A stretch of DNA of 41,998 nt from Microvirga roseola. GTDB lineage: Bacteria > Pseudomonadota > Alphaproteobacteria > Rhizobiales > Beijerinckiaceae. Where the stretch lies: positions 1 to 41,998 of the forward strand of contig NZ_JAJATX010000033.1 of assembly GCF_020866965.1 (NCBI RefSeq), written 5' to 3'. The notes beneath the pieces were generated by a model. The model did not search any database. It was not told the DNA's origin and worked only from the letters and a program-made list of their open reading frames with translations. Position numbers and translations under genes: made by a program. Shown one piece after another: positions 25,538 through 34,155 of the stretch; the first letter of the stretch is position 1, and every line of letters starts with the position of its first letter.

Positions 25538-28500
25538 CGAGAGGTGCTACCGGATCGGTGTATGTCGAGCTTCAAGTCACGACCCACTTCTCATTCCTGC
25601 GTGGTGCTTCGAGCCCGCAGGAACTGTTTGAGCAGGCCAAACTCCTCGGCCTTACAGCGCTCGGCATCACCGACCGCAACTCGCTGGCCGGCATCGTGCG
25701 GGCCTATGAGGCCTCAAAAGAGACGGGCGTGTGCCTCGTCGTGGGCTGCCGGCTCGATCTCACCGACGGGACGTCGCTCCTCGTCTATCCGACGGACCGC
25801 GCCGCCTATTCCCGCTTGTGCCGGCTGCTCAGCATCGGCAAGAGCCGCGGCGGCAAGGGCCAGTGCCACCTCACATGGGACGACGTGGTGGCCTGGAACG
25901 AGGGAATGCTCGCGATCCTGCTCGGCGATGAAGCCGACGTTGTCCTGAAGGCAAACCTGACACGTCTCAAAGCCGTCTTTGGCAATCGCGCCTACATGGC
26001 CCTGATCCGGCGCTTCGCCCCCAACGAGCACCTGCGCCTCTATCATGTCGAACAGGCGGCTCAGGCAGCTAGGGTGCCGACGGTCGCCATGGGCGACATT
26101 CTCTACCACCACCCCTCGCGCCGGCGCTTGCAGGACGTAGTCTCCTGCATCCGGCAGGGCTGCACCATCGACGAGGCGGGCTATCGCCTCGAGCGTCATG
26201 CCGACCGCCACCTCAAGGATCCGGTCGAGATGGAGCGCCTGTTCGAGCGCCACCCGGAAGCGTTCCGGCGGGGTCAGGAGATCCTCGCTCGCTGCACCTT
26301 CTCGCTCGACGAGCTGCGCTACCAATATCCGTCCGAAACAGACCCTGGCGAGACGGCGCAGGAGAAGCTGGAGCGACTGACCTGGGAGGGAGCCCGGCGC
26401 AGCTACCCGGACGGTATCCCGGACGTGGTCGCGGCCACCTGCCGCCATGAGCTGCGCCTGATCGAGGAACTGGGCTATGCCCCCTACTTCCTCACCGTCC
26501 ATGCTATCGTTTCCTTCGCCCGTTCACGCGGCATCCTGTGTCAGGGGCGCGGCTCGGCCGCGAACTCCGCCGTCTGCTTCGTGATCGGGATCACCTCCAT
26601 TAACCCGACAGAGCACGACCTGCTGTTCGAGCGCTTCGTCTCCCAGGAGCGGCGAGAACCGCCAGACATCGACGTCGACTTCGAGCATGAGCGGCGGGAA
26701 GAAGTGATCCAATGGATCTACGACACCTATGGCCGGCACCGGGCGGCGCTCACGGCGGTGGTCTCCACCTACCGGGCGAGAGGCGCCGTGCGTGAGGTCG
26801 GCAAGGCACTCGGCGTGCCTGAAGATGTGACGGCGGGTCTCGCCAGTCTCGTCTGGGGCTGGGGTGCTGACGGCGTGACAGAGAAGGAGGCGAAGGAGCT
26901 CAACCTCAACCTTGACGATCCGCGCCTGCGCATGACCCTAGAGCTCGCCTCCGAGCTCATCGGCGCACCGCGCCACCTCTCGCAGCATCCGGGCGGCTTT
27001 GTCCTGACACAGGATCGTCTCAACGATCTCGTTCCCATCGAGCCGGCCGCCATGGAGAACCGGCAGGTGATCGAGTGGGACAAGAACGATATCGACATCC
27101 TGAAGTTCATGAAGGTCGACGTGCTGGGACTAGGCATGCTCGGCTGCATGCGCCGCGCCTTCGATCTCCTGCGCGAGCACAAGGGCGAGAGCTACGACAT
27201 CGCCACCATCCCGGGTGAGGACAAGGCGACCTACACCATGATCCAGAAGGCGGACACGGTGGGCACCTTCCAGCTCGAGAGCCGTGCACAGATGGCGATG
27301 CTGCCGCGCATGAAGCCGAAGACTTTCTATGACATCGCCATTCAGGTGGCGATCGTCCGGCCCGGTCCCATCCAGGGCGACATGGTGCATCCCTATCTGC
27401 GCCGCCGAGAAAAGCGTGAAGAGGTCGAATACCCCCGACCGGAACTCAGACGCGTGCTGGAGAAGACGCTTGGCGTGCCTCTCTTTCAGGAGCAGGCTAT
27501 GCGGGTCGCCATCGAATGCGCCGGGTTCACGCCCTCGGAAGCCGATCAGCTCCGGCGTGCCATGGCGACCTTCAAGTTCACCGCAGGCGTGTCGAAGTTC
27601 CGCGACAAGCTGATCACGGGCATGGTCGCGCGCGGCTACGACGCGGCCTTTGCCGAGCGCACATTCAAGCAGCTCGAGGGTTTCGGCTCCTACGGCTTTC
27701 CAGAGAGCCATGCGGCTTCCTTCGCCAAGATCGCCTATGCCTCGTCCTGGATGAAGTGCCACCATCCGGACGTGTTCTGTTGTGCGATCTTGAACTCGCA
27801 GCCGATGGGCTTTTATGCGCCCGCCCAGCTGGTGCGGGATGCCCAGAGACACGGAATCGAGGTGCGTCCCGTTGACATCAACCATTCCCGCTGGGACTGC
27901 ACCTTGGAGCCGACCAGACATCCGAAGCGCTATGCCGTCCGTCTCGGTCTTCGGATGGTGCACGGCCTCGCCAATGCCGATGCCGCCCTGATCCCGCTGG
28001 TCCGGGCGGAGCGCTCCTACGCGTCCATTGAGGATCTCTGGCGCCGGGCCGGCATCCCGGTCTCGGCTCTCGAACGGCTGGCCGAGGCCGATACCTACGG
28101 CTCCATCAGGGTAAACCGTCGCGAAGCGCTCTGGACCATCAAAGGGTTATCCGATGAGGTCATGCCGCTATTTGCCGCTGCCGACGAGCGGGAGCGGGTG
28201 ATCCGGCCCGAGGCGGCGGAGCCTGAAGTCGCCTTGGCGCCGATGACCGAGGGCCGTGAGGTCGTGGAGGACTACCGCTCGAAGGGTTTGACCCTGCGCC
28301 GGCATCCCCTCGCCTTCCTGCGTCAGGAACTGGCGGAACGGCGCATCCGCTCGTGTGCTGACCTCCAGCACATCAGGGACGGCCAGAGGGTCACAGTGGC
28401 AGGCCTCGTGCTGGTGCGTCAGAAGCCAGGCTCGGCCAAGGGCGTGACTTTCATGACCATCGAGGACGAAACTGATGTGGCAAACATCGTGATCTGGTCC

Positions 28501-28812
28501 ACCGTGTTCGAGAAGCACCGGCGGCTGATCCTGTCCACCGGCATGATCGGCTGCCGGGGAAGGCTTCAGCGCGAAGGCGGGGTCACGCATCTTATCGCCG
28601 AGCACCTTATCGATATGACGGATCTCCTGCACTCAGTCGGAGGCCGAAGCGAGACCCTGATTACGCCGACCGGGCGTGGAGATGAGGCGAAGACCGGGAC
28701 ACGGGATGTGCACCAAAAGAGCCGCCGAGAGATCGGAGATCCGAAAATTTCGAGAAATCCCAAAGAACCCTTGGAGCCAGTAATTCAGATAACAACGCGT
28801 AATTTTCGATAA
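25534..28812 (+). CDS. dnaE2: error-prone DNA polymerase DnaE2
   Basis: The 1092-residue protein is a C-family polymerase alpha subunit of the DnaE2/ImuC type. It has an N-terminal PHP domain ([21 protein letters not shown]), the polymerase palm with [19 protein letters not shown] and the catalytic aspartates in [14 protein letters not shown], the fingers ([33 protein letters not shown] [12 protein letters not shown]), a helix-hairpin-helix region, and a C-terminal OB fold ([27 protein letters not shown]). It performs damage-induced translesion synthesis with ImuA and ImuB. ATG 25534 overlaps the imuB stop and matches family N-termini. It is the last gene of the SOS operon. The final 60 residues are basic and unconserved. 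Confidence 0.96.
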   Translation: MTRGATGSVYVELQVTTHFSFLRGASSPQELFEQAKLLGLTALGITDRNSLAGIVRAYEASKETGVCLVVGCRLDLTDGTSLLVYPTDRAAYSRLCRLLSIGKSRGGKGQCHLTWDDVVAWNEGMLAILLGDEADVVLKANLTRLKAVFGNRAYMALIRRFAPNEHLRLYHVEQAAQAARVPTVAMGDILYHHPSRRRLQDVVSCIRQGCTIDEAGYRLERHADRHLKDPVEMERLFERHPEAFRRGQEILARCTFSLDELRYQYPSETDPGETAQEKLERLTWEGARRSYPDGIPDVVAATCRHELRLIEELGYAPYFLTVHAIVSFARSRGILCQGRGSAANSAVCFVIGITSINPTEHDLLFERFVSQERREPPDIDVDFEHERREEVIQWIYDTYGRHRAALTAVVSTYRARGAVREVGKALGVPEDVTAGLASLVWGWGADGVTEKEAKELNLNLDDPRLRMTLELASELIGAPRHLSQHPGGFVLTQDRLNDLVPIEPAAMENRQVIEWDKNDIDILKFMKVDVLGLGMLGCMRRAFDLLREHKGESYDIATIPGEDKATYTMIQKADTVGTFQLESRAQMAMLPRMKPKTFYDIAIQVAIVRPGPIQGDMVHPYLRRREKREEVEYPRPELRRVLEKTLGVPLFQEQAMRVAIECAGFTPSEADQLRRAMATFKFTAGVSKFRDKLITGMVARGYDAAFAERTFKQLEGFGSYGFPESHAASFAKIAYASSWMKCHHPDVFCCAILNSQPMGFYAPAQLVRDAQRHGIEVRPVDINHSRWDCTLEPTRHPKRYAVRLGLRMVHGLANADAALIPLVRAERSYASIEDLWRRAGIPVSALERLAEADTYGSIRVNRREALWTIKGLSDEVMPLFAAADERERVIRPEAAEPEVALAPMTEGREVVEDYRSKGLTLRRHPLAFLRQELAERRIRSCADLQHIRDGQRVTVAGLVLVRQKPGSAKGVTFMTIEDETDVANIVIWSTVFEKHRRLILSTGMIGCRGRLQREGGVTHLIAEHLIDMTDLLHSVGGRSETLITPTGRGDEAKTGTRDVHQKSRREIGDPKISRNPKEPLEPVIQITTRNFR

Positions 28813-29242
28813 GTGAGGCGGCAAGCCTTTCCACAATTTAGATCATAGCTAGATCCTGGTTACGATCAGTGTGTCTCAGTCTGCGTAGGAGCGATAAAGA
28901 AGAGGTGATGCTCCGCCGCATAGGACTCTTTAGCTTTATCAAAAGCATGGTGCCGGTCGATATCTATTCAGCCGGATACTTGCCGTGATCCGCCAATTCG
29001 GGGGTTCTGCGCACCGACTGGAAAGTCTTCGGCCTCACCCCACTACTCTCGGATGGCAGAGCGCCCTAATGCAAGCAGCCGGTGAACCACGTTATGAGCC
29101 GCGGCAACTGTGACAGATCCTCCCACGCAGTCACCCAGGCGTATACTATTGCCAATACCACGCAAACATATGGTTAGTGATTTGCGGATAAGAACTGAGG
29201 CGAACGCGACATCAGCAACTGCGTCCACACGGAGGGACGATA
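28813..29242. other. intergenic region after dnaE2
   Basis: About 430 bases hold no gene I can name and no T-tailed hairpin. A minus-strand 61-codon frame at 29043-29228 lacks a ribosome-binding site and a family. The promoter of the small gene at 29243 should lie at the right end. Confidence 0.35.
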
Positions 29243-29506
29243 ATGCTTCAGCCCGACTCGGACGAGGTCATTGAGGCAACTCGCTTGGACCGCGTAAAAT
29301 GTCTTCGACAAGTGCCTCCTCGAGGCCTCTCCGAAACTGCTTGCACTGCTCTCACACTGATGAAGGCGATTGATGATCAATTGGCAGGAACCCCGTTCAT
29401 TGCGACTGATCCTGAGTTATACCGCATGACTTACCGAGCCTTTGAGAGCTTGTACGCCCTCCACGAGGCTTTAGGACACCTCGACGCTAGATACACTCGC
29501 AGCTAG
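29243..29506 (+). CDS. small hypothetical protein
   Basis: This 87-codon gene has an excellent ribosome-binding site, GGAGGG, six bases before ATG 29243, and a balanced soluble composition. The predicted product is mostly helical (ACTALTLMKAIDDQLAG, YRMTYRAFESLYALHEALGHLDARY) without signal peptide, membrane segment or known motif. No family is recognised. It stands alone between dnaE2 and the RTX region. The translation start signal is the main reason to accept it as a real gene. Confidence 0.55.
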   Translation: MLQPDSDEVIEATRLDRVKCLRQVPPRGLSETACTALTLMKAIDDQLAGTPFIATDPELYRMTYRAFESLYALHEALGHLDARYTRS

Positions 29507-29840
29507 TCCTCGCCATGGCGAGTCTCAGGGCCAGCGTGCTCTCGATCCAATCTCCGTCTACTGCGCCAGCAGGTACCGTGAGGCAGTAACAAGGGAGCGT
29601 CCGGTGGTCGCTAGCGGCGGCCGCACTACCTGATTTTCTTGCGCACTCTTCTGAGCAGGCCAGCCAGTGCTGCGTTGACGTCCTGCCGGCGCCGTATCGT
29701 GGCAGAAGGGCCGCGCCGCAACGTTGTGTGCGGCGCTCCGGTTGGCGTCGTAACCCCTGCCGCCCCCGAATAGGCAGCGGTCATAGTTTCAAGTTCTCGA
29801 ACTATAGGTATCAGTGCGGGCCGCGTCAGACCAGATAATC
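29507..29840. other. intergenic region before the RTX gene, no gene recognised
   Basis: This stretch of about 330 bases lies between the small gene and the 3' end of the RTX gene. A short dyad AGTTC-TC-GAACT is at about 29789-29800. I see no other structure. Confidence 0.3.
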
Positions 29841-29860
29841 CTATATGATGTAGAGGTAAC

Positions 29861-30592
29861 TCATGTCTGAGGCCCGACCTGCATCGTCCAGGACCACGCC
29901 AGTCTCAAACCGGTTATCATTATATTTAGGTCCGATAGCAGATAACCGGTGTCGGCTCGCGAATTATAGAGGAACACGTGCGCTACGCCGACGCTCGGGA
30001 ACAAGCTTTCAGCCTCAGCCGCAGCAGCGGCAACCGAGGTGACGCTCGTGCGAGCCTCGCGATAGTTGCCCAATGTCCCTCTGATGCTCATGTCAATCCA
30101 GTCATTGGCCGGGTTCCAATCAGTGATTTGGTCAGCCGTCGTTCGAGTGATCCCGGATGTGCCGGATCTGAACTCAAAGATATCTGCTCCGGTCCCCCCA
30201 CTAAGAGTATCCCTGCCGGATCCTCCTACAAGGAGATCATCGCTGGAGCCTCCAGACAGGTAGTCCCGCCCCGAACCTCCATAGAGATCATCGTAACCGG
30301 AGCCGCCGTAAAGGTCATCATTTCCGCTCTCCCCGAAGAGGATATCGAAGCCGGACCCTCCGACGAGGGTATCCTCACCCGACCCGCCATAGAGGTCGTC
30401 GGGACCATTGCTACCGTTCAGGTAATCGTCGCCAGATCCCCCAGCGAGAATGTCATAGCCCCAGCCGCCATAGATATCGTCGTCTCCGGCGTAGCCATAG
30501 ATATCGTCATCGCCGTCGAAGCCGTACGCTAAATCGGGGCCGTCAGAGCCAAGGATGATATCATCCCAATACGAACCGTATAGAACTGCCAC
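29861..30592 (-). CDS. RTX-type calcium-binding protein with a C-terminal frameshift
   Basis: This 243-residue protein begins with GTG 30592, five bases after GGAGG. It consists of about ten RTX nonapeptide units (GGxGxDxxx, such as YGGSGEDTLVGGSGFDILFG) that fold into a calcium-loaded beta-roll. A C-terminal domain follows, with ADIFEFRSGTSG and DWNPANDWIDM. Proteins of this kind are exported by type I systems without a cleaved signal. The last 20 or so residues are out of character. Shifting frame near 29921-29926, where an extra AT lies in a TATA run, restores DNRFETGVVLDDAG and a typical ending SYLYII with stop at 29841. The present frame ends at 29861. The indel may be a real mutation or a sequencing error. 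Confidence 0.85.
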   Translation of the reverse strand: MAVLYGSYWDDIILGSDGPDLAYGFDGDDDIYGYAGDDDIYGGWGYDILAGGSGDDYLNGSNGPDDLYGGSGEDTLVGGSGFDILFGESGNDDLYGGSGYDDLYGGSGRDYLSGGSSDDLLVGGSGRDTLSGGTGADIFEFRSGTSGITRTTADQITDWNPANDWIDMSIRGTLGNYREARTSVTSVAAAAAEAESLFPSVGVAHVFLYNSRADTGYLLSDLNIMITGLRLAWSWTMQVGPQT

Positions 30593-30780
30593 CGCCGCCT
30601 CCGTGCGCTACCCCCCGATACTGCTGCGACTACGCGCTTGAGCACCTCACCGCCCACTCAGGAGCGAGATAAGTCAGAGGATACGCGAACTGTTGAACGG
30701 AATATGGCTGATTTTGCTGCCACAGTCCCATCTGACAGTGGAATGCGTGGGTGCTCGGATCCAAGACGAGTGCTTGCTCG

Positions 30781-30833
30781 AGAGGATATCAAAGCCTGAC
30801 CAGTCGACGAGGGTGGCCTCACCCGACCCGCCA
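30781..30833 (-). repeat. stray copy of one RTX repeat unit
   Basis: These 53 bases match 30337-30389 inside the RTX gene at about 46 positions without gaps. In the minus frame they still read GGSGEATLVDWSGFDIL, against GGSGEDTLVGGSGFDIL in the gene. It looks like a decayed duplicate or the remnant of a lost RTX gene. The surrounding 30593-30913 contains nothing else recognisable. Confidence 0.7.
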
Positions 30834-30913
30834 CACCGGTGAAAGCAATTCCTAAAGTTGAGCACTAGAATGGATTTTTTCAGAGGCTCGGGCAGCTTTT
30901 CTTTTGCTGACAA

Positions 30914-30938
30914 GAATATGTATATTCCTGACTGTCAG
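30914..30938. promoter_or_regulatory. two adjacent palindromes upstream of the HU gene
   Basis: GAATAT-GT-ATATTC (30914-30927) is followed directly by CTGAC-T-GTCAG (30928-30938). Both are perfect dyads. They end 26 bases before the GTG start and could be operator sites overlapping the promoter or 5' leader. Confidence 0.55.
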
Positions 30939-30964
30939 ATAATCACTTGATCAAGGAGTACACA

Positions 30965-31420
30965 GTGGCGAGAGCAGCAACTAAGACTAAGACAACCTCG
31001 GCCCGCACAGCCTCGGCAGTAAAGGCTGGCGCGAAGACGCCGGCGAAGAAGGCGACAAAGGCAGCCGCTCCAAAAGCCAGCACAAAAGCGCCCGCGAGGA
31101 AGACGGTCCGGAGTACCGCCAAGATTTCGGCCACGAAGGCGTCTCCTGTCCTGACGCTGCGCAACATTGCCGAAAACCTTGCAGAAGCGCATGAGCTTCC
31201 GAAACGTCAGGCGAACGAGATGCTGACCCAAGTGGTCGAGATGATCACGAAGAGCCTGAAAAAGGGCGAGAAAATTCGCCTGAGCGGCCTTGGCATTCTT
31301 CAGGTTCGCAAGCGAGCTGCCCGCATGGGCCGCAACCCGCAGACCGGTGAGCCCGTGAAGATCAAGGCCTCAAAGAAAATCGCCTTCCGGCCTGCCAAGG
31401 ATCTTAAGGAAACAATCTAG
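30965..31420 (+). CDS. HU-family DNA-binding protein with histone-H1-like tail
   Basis: The 151-residue product has two parts. Residues 1 to about 60 are a tail rich in Ala, Lys, Thr and Ser with H1-like motifs (TPAKKATKAAAPKA). Residues from about 65 to 151 are an HU domain: LTLRNIAENLAEAHELPKRQANEML, the turn GEKIRLSGLGILQVRKR, the DNA-binding arm GRNPQTGEPVKIKASKKIAFRPAK. Tailed HU proteins occur in several bacterial groups and are thought to compact DNA. GTG 30965 is chosen because AAGGAG lies six bases before it; an in-frame TTG at 30947 overlaps that ribosome-binding site. Two palindromes lie just upstream and a long hairpin follows the stop. It is an accessory nucleoid protein; its conditions of expression are unknown. 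Confidence 0.9.
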   Translation: MARAATKTKTTSARTASAVKAGAKTPAKKATKAAAPKASTKAPARKTVRSTAKISATKASPVLTLRNIAENLAEAHELPKRQANEMLTQVVEMITKSLKKGEKIRLSGLGILQVRKRAARMGRNPQTGEPVKIKASKKIAFRPAKDLKETI

Positions 31421-31426
31421 GCCTCA

Positions 31427-31465
31427 ATGCGAGCTGTTGTCTTCTTCCGGCACGGCAGCTCGCAT
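31427..31465 (+). terminator. hairpin after the HU gene
   Basis: ATGCGAGCTG (31427-31436) and its exact complement CAGCTCGCAT (31456-31465) flank a 19-base loop that starts six bases after the HU stop. There is no T-run after it, so it is a stable 3' structure or a weak terminator. Confidence 0.45.
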
Positions 31466-31565
31466 CCGGCCATGGATCGACGGTTCAATCTCGGTAAGAC
31501 ATTGATCGGAGTTTGTGGGCAATGAGGTAGAACTGGGTGTCAACAGTGACCCTGGCACGGTCGTA

Positions 31566-31885
31566 TCTAGATCCTGTCTGACGGCCTAATCGTGCGCAGG
31601 TTCTGACGCAAGAACGCGAGCTTCACCATCGTTGCGAAGTTGACGGCAAGCTTCTCGTGCCGGGTGGCGATGGATCGGCATCAATTCGGCCATCCGACAC
31701 AGCGCTCAATGACGTTGCGTCTGCGGTAAAGATCAAGATCGAAGGATCGAGCGCAGCCCTTACCCATGTTGCCGCCGGTCCGAGGTGGAATGATAGGCCG
31801 GATATGGCGCCGCCGCAAAGATGCAAAGACTGGTCGGTAGCTGTAGGCCTTGTCGCCTGCCAGGTGCTTGGGGCTTGTTCGTGGA
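31566..31885 (-). pseudogene. IS5-family transposase, C-terminal remnant
   Basis: The reverse strand reads HLAGDKAYSYRPVFASLRRR, then IIPPRTGG, SFDLDLYRRRNVIERCVGW, then a stop, then RSIATRHEKLAVNFATMVKLAF. This is the C-terminal part of a DDE transposase of the IS5 family, including the Y-R-R-N-x-I-E-R block with the catalytic glutamate. The catalytic aspartates and the N-terminus are missing, and an in-frame TGA interrupts the reading where the family has RLK. No terminal inverted repeats could be identified. It is a dead fragment between the HU gene and the second RTX gene. Confidence 0.8.
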
Positions 31886-31916
31886 CGGCCTCTTGGGCTG
31901 GGTAGCAGGATCTAAA

Positions 31917-31951
31917 ACAGAAAGGGCGGTCCTGACGACCGCCCTATTTTG
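31917..31951 (-). terminator. intrinsic terminator of the second RTX gene
   Basis: AGGGCGGTC and GACCGCCCT (31923-31931, 31937-31945) form a nine-pair stem with a five-base loop. On the minus strand it is followed by TTCTGTTTT. It lies about 65 bases after the RTX stop. ATTTTG on the other side may let it work in both directions. Confidence 0.8.
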
Positions 31952-32014
31952 TTGCTCAAAGGCGCAGCACCAGGGAGGGGAGGGGTAGGTCCCATGCCTT
32001 CGGGCCAAACCCGC

Positions 32015-33664
32015 TCACACGACGAAGAAGTCGCTGGCGGTGAGCTTGGTCTTGTTCGACAGCTTGGCGAACTCGATCGCCTGCTTGGACCCTGAGCCGT
32101 CCGCATCATAGGAGAGGATGCCGGTCTTGCGGTCGTAGAGCAGGTAGTCGTTCTTGTCCCTGGCCTTGCCTTCCCGGAAGTAGCTGCTCTTGAGCTTGGC
32201 CGGCGCCTTCTCCGAGCCCTTGGCTCCGAGCTTGGAGAAGTACCTGTTGTCGAGCCAGAGGCTGTCGTCCTGGGCCCGGAAGTCCCTGATCGTGTCGAGG
32301 TTCACCTTCCGGTCGGTCTTGGCCGTGCCGAGCTTCGCATTGAACGCGAACACGTCCACGCCCGCGCCGCCAGCGAGGATGTCGTTGGCGGTTCCGCCCT
32401 TCAGCGTATCGTTGCCGCTGCCCCCCGAGAGCCGGTCCTTGCCGTCGTTGCCGCTCAGGAGGTTCGCATGCCCGTCACCGGTGAGCCGGTCCGCGCCGGA
32501 GCCGCCGCCGACGTTCTCGATGTCGCTGATGATGTCGAGGCCATGGCCTGTGTTCTGCTTCACCTGCACGAGATTGAGGTTGAGCGTCGCGCCCGTGCGG
32601 CCGCTGAAGACGAGGGTATCGATGCCATCGCCGCCGTAGAGCGTATCGTCGCCAAGGCCGCCATCAAGGATGTCGTTGCCGTCGCCGCCATGGAAGCCGT
32701 TGTCCTGGCCGTCCCCGATCAGCCGGTCCTGCCCGGCTCCGGTGTAGACGTGCTCGATATTGATGAGAGTGTCGAACCCCTCGCCGGTCTGCTGCGGACC
32801 GGTGAGGCGCAGGTCGACGCGGATATTGCCGCTGCCCTGGAACAACACCGAGTCGGCGTTGCCCGCTCCGCCGTCGATCAGATCGTCGCCCGCTCCGCCA
32901 CTCACCGTCTCCGACATTGCGCCGCCGCGCATGGTGTCGTTGCCGCTCCCCAATAGGGCTGATCCACTGAACACGCCGCTTGCGCCCTCGTAGCGGTCGT
33001 TGCCGTCTCCGAGGTCGATCACGCCCGTGATGCTTCCCGAGTTGTTGACGACATCGGACCGCTCCGATCCCTCGATCGCCGTCCTGGCGTAGAGGGTGCC
33101 AGTGTTGTCGATTACGCTGCTGCGGCCGGAGGGCGTGTTCCCGATCCGGATGCCAATTCCCTCAATGGAATGAATGGAGCCGCTATTGGTGATCCAACCG
33201 GCGCCATTCACGTCGATGCCGTAACCATCGATGGACGAGATCCTGCCAGCGTTGACGACGGTTTCCTGCGAAGTTCCCATTCCCACGCGGATGCCGCAAT
33301 AGGCCTCGATCGATCCGGTATTCGTGATCCTGCTATTGAACCCGGCCGCCAGAATGCCGGTGCCGGTCCTGCCGTGAGGGGTCGCGATCAGGCCGTCATT
33401 CTGGACAATGGCCTGTACGCCGATGCTGATGGCATTGGCCTCGGCATAGACGAGGCCGGTCGAGCCCACGCCCACATAGGAGGCATCGCCCACCGTGATT
33501 GCGTTCCCGATTCCGTAAACCGACCCGAAAATCTTGACCGCGAATGAGCCCGATGATCCATCGATGGCCGTCGGTCCGGCGCGAACGATGCCGCTTCGCT
33601 CGACCACGAGACTGTCGTTCAGCGTCTGTGTCGTGTTCTGTGCGTCCGAGATGTAGATGGTCAT
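32015..33664 (-). CDS. RTX calcium-binding surface or secreted protein
   Basis: With start ATG 33664 (preceded by AGGGGG) the product has 549 residues. Residues 1 to about 240 form a repetitive beta-helix-like region with units such as ITNTGSIEAYCGIRVG, VVNAGRISSIDGYGIDVN and ITNSGSIHSIEGIGIRIG. Residues about 250-440 carry several RTX blocks (GGAGDDLIDGGAGN, GGDGNDILDGGLGDDTLYGGDG, GGSGNDTLKGGTANDILAGGAG). The C-terminal domain (VFAFNAKLG, NLDTIRDFRAQDDSLWLDNRYF, YLLYDRKTGILSYDADGSGS) is common in rhizobial RTX proteins and probably carries the type I export signal. A longer upstream frame is basic and unrelated and is not used. No transporter genes lie nearby. The substrate or role is unknown; adhesion or a matrix role is an inference. 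Confidence 0.9.
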   Translation of the reverse strand: MTIYISDAQNTTQTLNDSLVVERSGIVRAGPTAIDGSSGSFAVKIFGSVYGIGNAITVGDASYVGVGSTGLVYAEANAISIGVQAIVQNDGLIATPHGRTGTGILAAGFNSRITNTGSIEAYCGIRVGMGTSQETVVNAGRISSIDGYGIDVNGAGWITNSGSIHSIEGIGIRIGNTPSGRSSVIDNTGTLYARTAIEGSERSDVVNNSGSITGVIDLGDGNDRYEGASGVFSGSALLGSGNDTMRGGAMSETVSGGAGDDLIDGGAGNADSVLFQGSGNIRVDLRLTGPQQTGEGFDTLINIEHVYTGAGQDRLIGDGQDNGFHGGDGNDILDGGLGDDTLYGGDGIDTLVFSGRTGATLNLNLVQVKQNTGHGLDIISDIENVGGGSGADRLTGDGHANLLSGNDGKDRLSGGSGNDTLKGGTANDILAGGAGVDVFAFNAKLGTAKTDRKVNLDTIRDFRAQDDSLWLDNRYFSKLGAKGSEKAPAKLKSSYFREGKARDKNDYLLYDRKTGILSYDADGSGSKQAIEFAKLSNKTKLTASDFFVV

Positions 33665-33838
33665 TGCTGCAGCCCCCTGAATGGAGAGGTTATAACCCGC
33701 AGTCGCGCGCAAGTCAGACAATTTTCCTTGCCGCCACATCCATCGGATCGGCCTTGGTAGGAAAGGTGCTCCCCTCGCCGCACCGGGACGGCCGGGACAG
33801 GCTCGGCCATGACGGGTGAACGGGTATGCAGAGTGAAT

Positions 33839-33882
33839 GTTCTCATTTTGTTCTTGACTGGTGGGACAAGCTTTGCTATAAC
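33839..33882 (+). promoter_or_regulatory. orphan LexA box joined to a sigma-70 promoter
   Basis: GTTC-TCATTTT-GTTC (33839-33853) is a perfect alphaproteobacterial LexA box. It abuts TTGACT (33854-33859), which with a 17-base spacer leads to TATAAC (33877-33882). This is a near-ideal LexA-repressed promoter firing rightwards, with transcription expected to start near 33889. No recognisable gene follows on the plus strand. Confidence 0.7.
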
Positions 33883-33888
33883 CTGCAT

Positions 33889-34056
33889 CAGATCTGCTCC
33901 ACGAGGGGCGCGCTCGCGAGGCGTAGCAAGAACGGGAGCAGGCACGGTCCTGCGGGAGGGCGAGACGCACGCGCTCCCGACGGGAGGCCAGTCGCATCCG
34001 ATGAGGGTGATGGACCGCCTAAAAAAGCCGTGCGCGAGGGGCCACCCGGCTCTTTC
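33889..34056 (+). ncRNA. candidate SOS-induced small RNA
   Basis: The stretch after the orphan LexA promoter has no convincing ORF but strong pairing potential. CGGGAGC (33933-33939) pairs with GCTCCCG (33973-33979), CAGG with CCTG inside it (33939-33942 with 33949-33952), and CGAC with GTCG after it (33978-33981 with 33991-33994). A final stem AGCCG/CGGCT (34026-34030, 34047-34051) is followed by CTTT. That would give an RNA of about 165 bases. A weak 82-codon frame from ATG 34001 runs into the next gene's antisense and has no family. Transcription is inferred only. Confidence 0.3.
34021..34055 (-). terminator. terminator-like hairpin with T-run, minus strand
   Basis: On the minus strand AGCCG (34051-34047) and CGGCT (34030-34026) pair and are followed by a run of T (34026-34021). 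It lies about 100 bases after the stop of the PepSY-like gene and could end its transcript. Confidence 0.45.
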
Positions 34057-34102
34057 CATCTCACCCATTTCTGAGCCGGACGCCTCTCGCGCCCCCTCAC
34101 CC

Positions 34103-34138
34103 CTTCAGGCTCGGAGCCAACAGGCTCCGGGCCCGAAG
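34103..34138. terminator. 16-base-pair hairpin after the PepSY-like gene
   Basis: The arms 34103-34118 and 34123-34138 are complementary at 14 of 16 positions around an AACA loop, 17 bases after the stop of the minus-strand gene. It has no T-run, so it probably protects the 3' end. Confidence 0.5.
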
Positions 34139-34155
34139 GTGCTGCTCTTTGCGGA

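Noticed and set aside
33665..33997. N-terminal extension of the second RTX gene up to 33997
   Set aside because: The extension is Arg/Pro/Ser-rich without any repeat character, whereas ATG 33664 has an AGGGGG ribosome-binding site and starts the repetitive domain.
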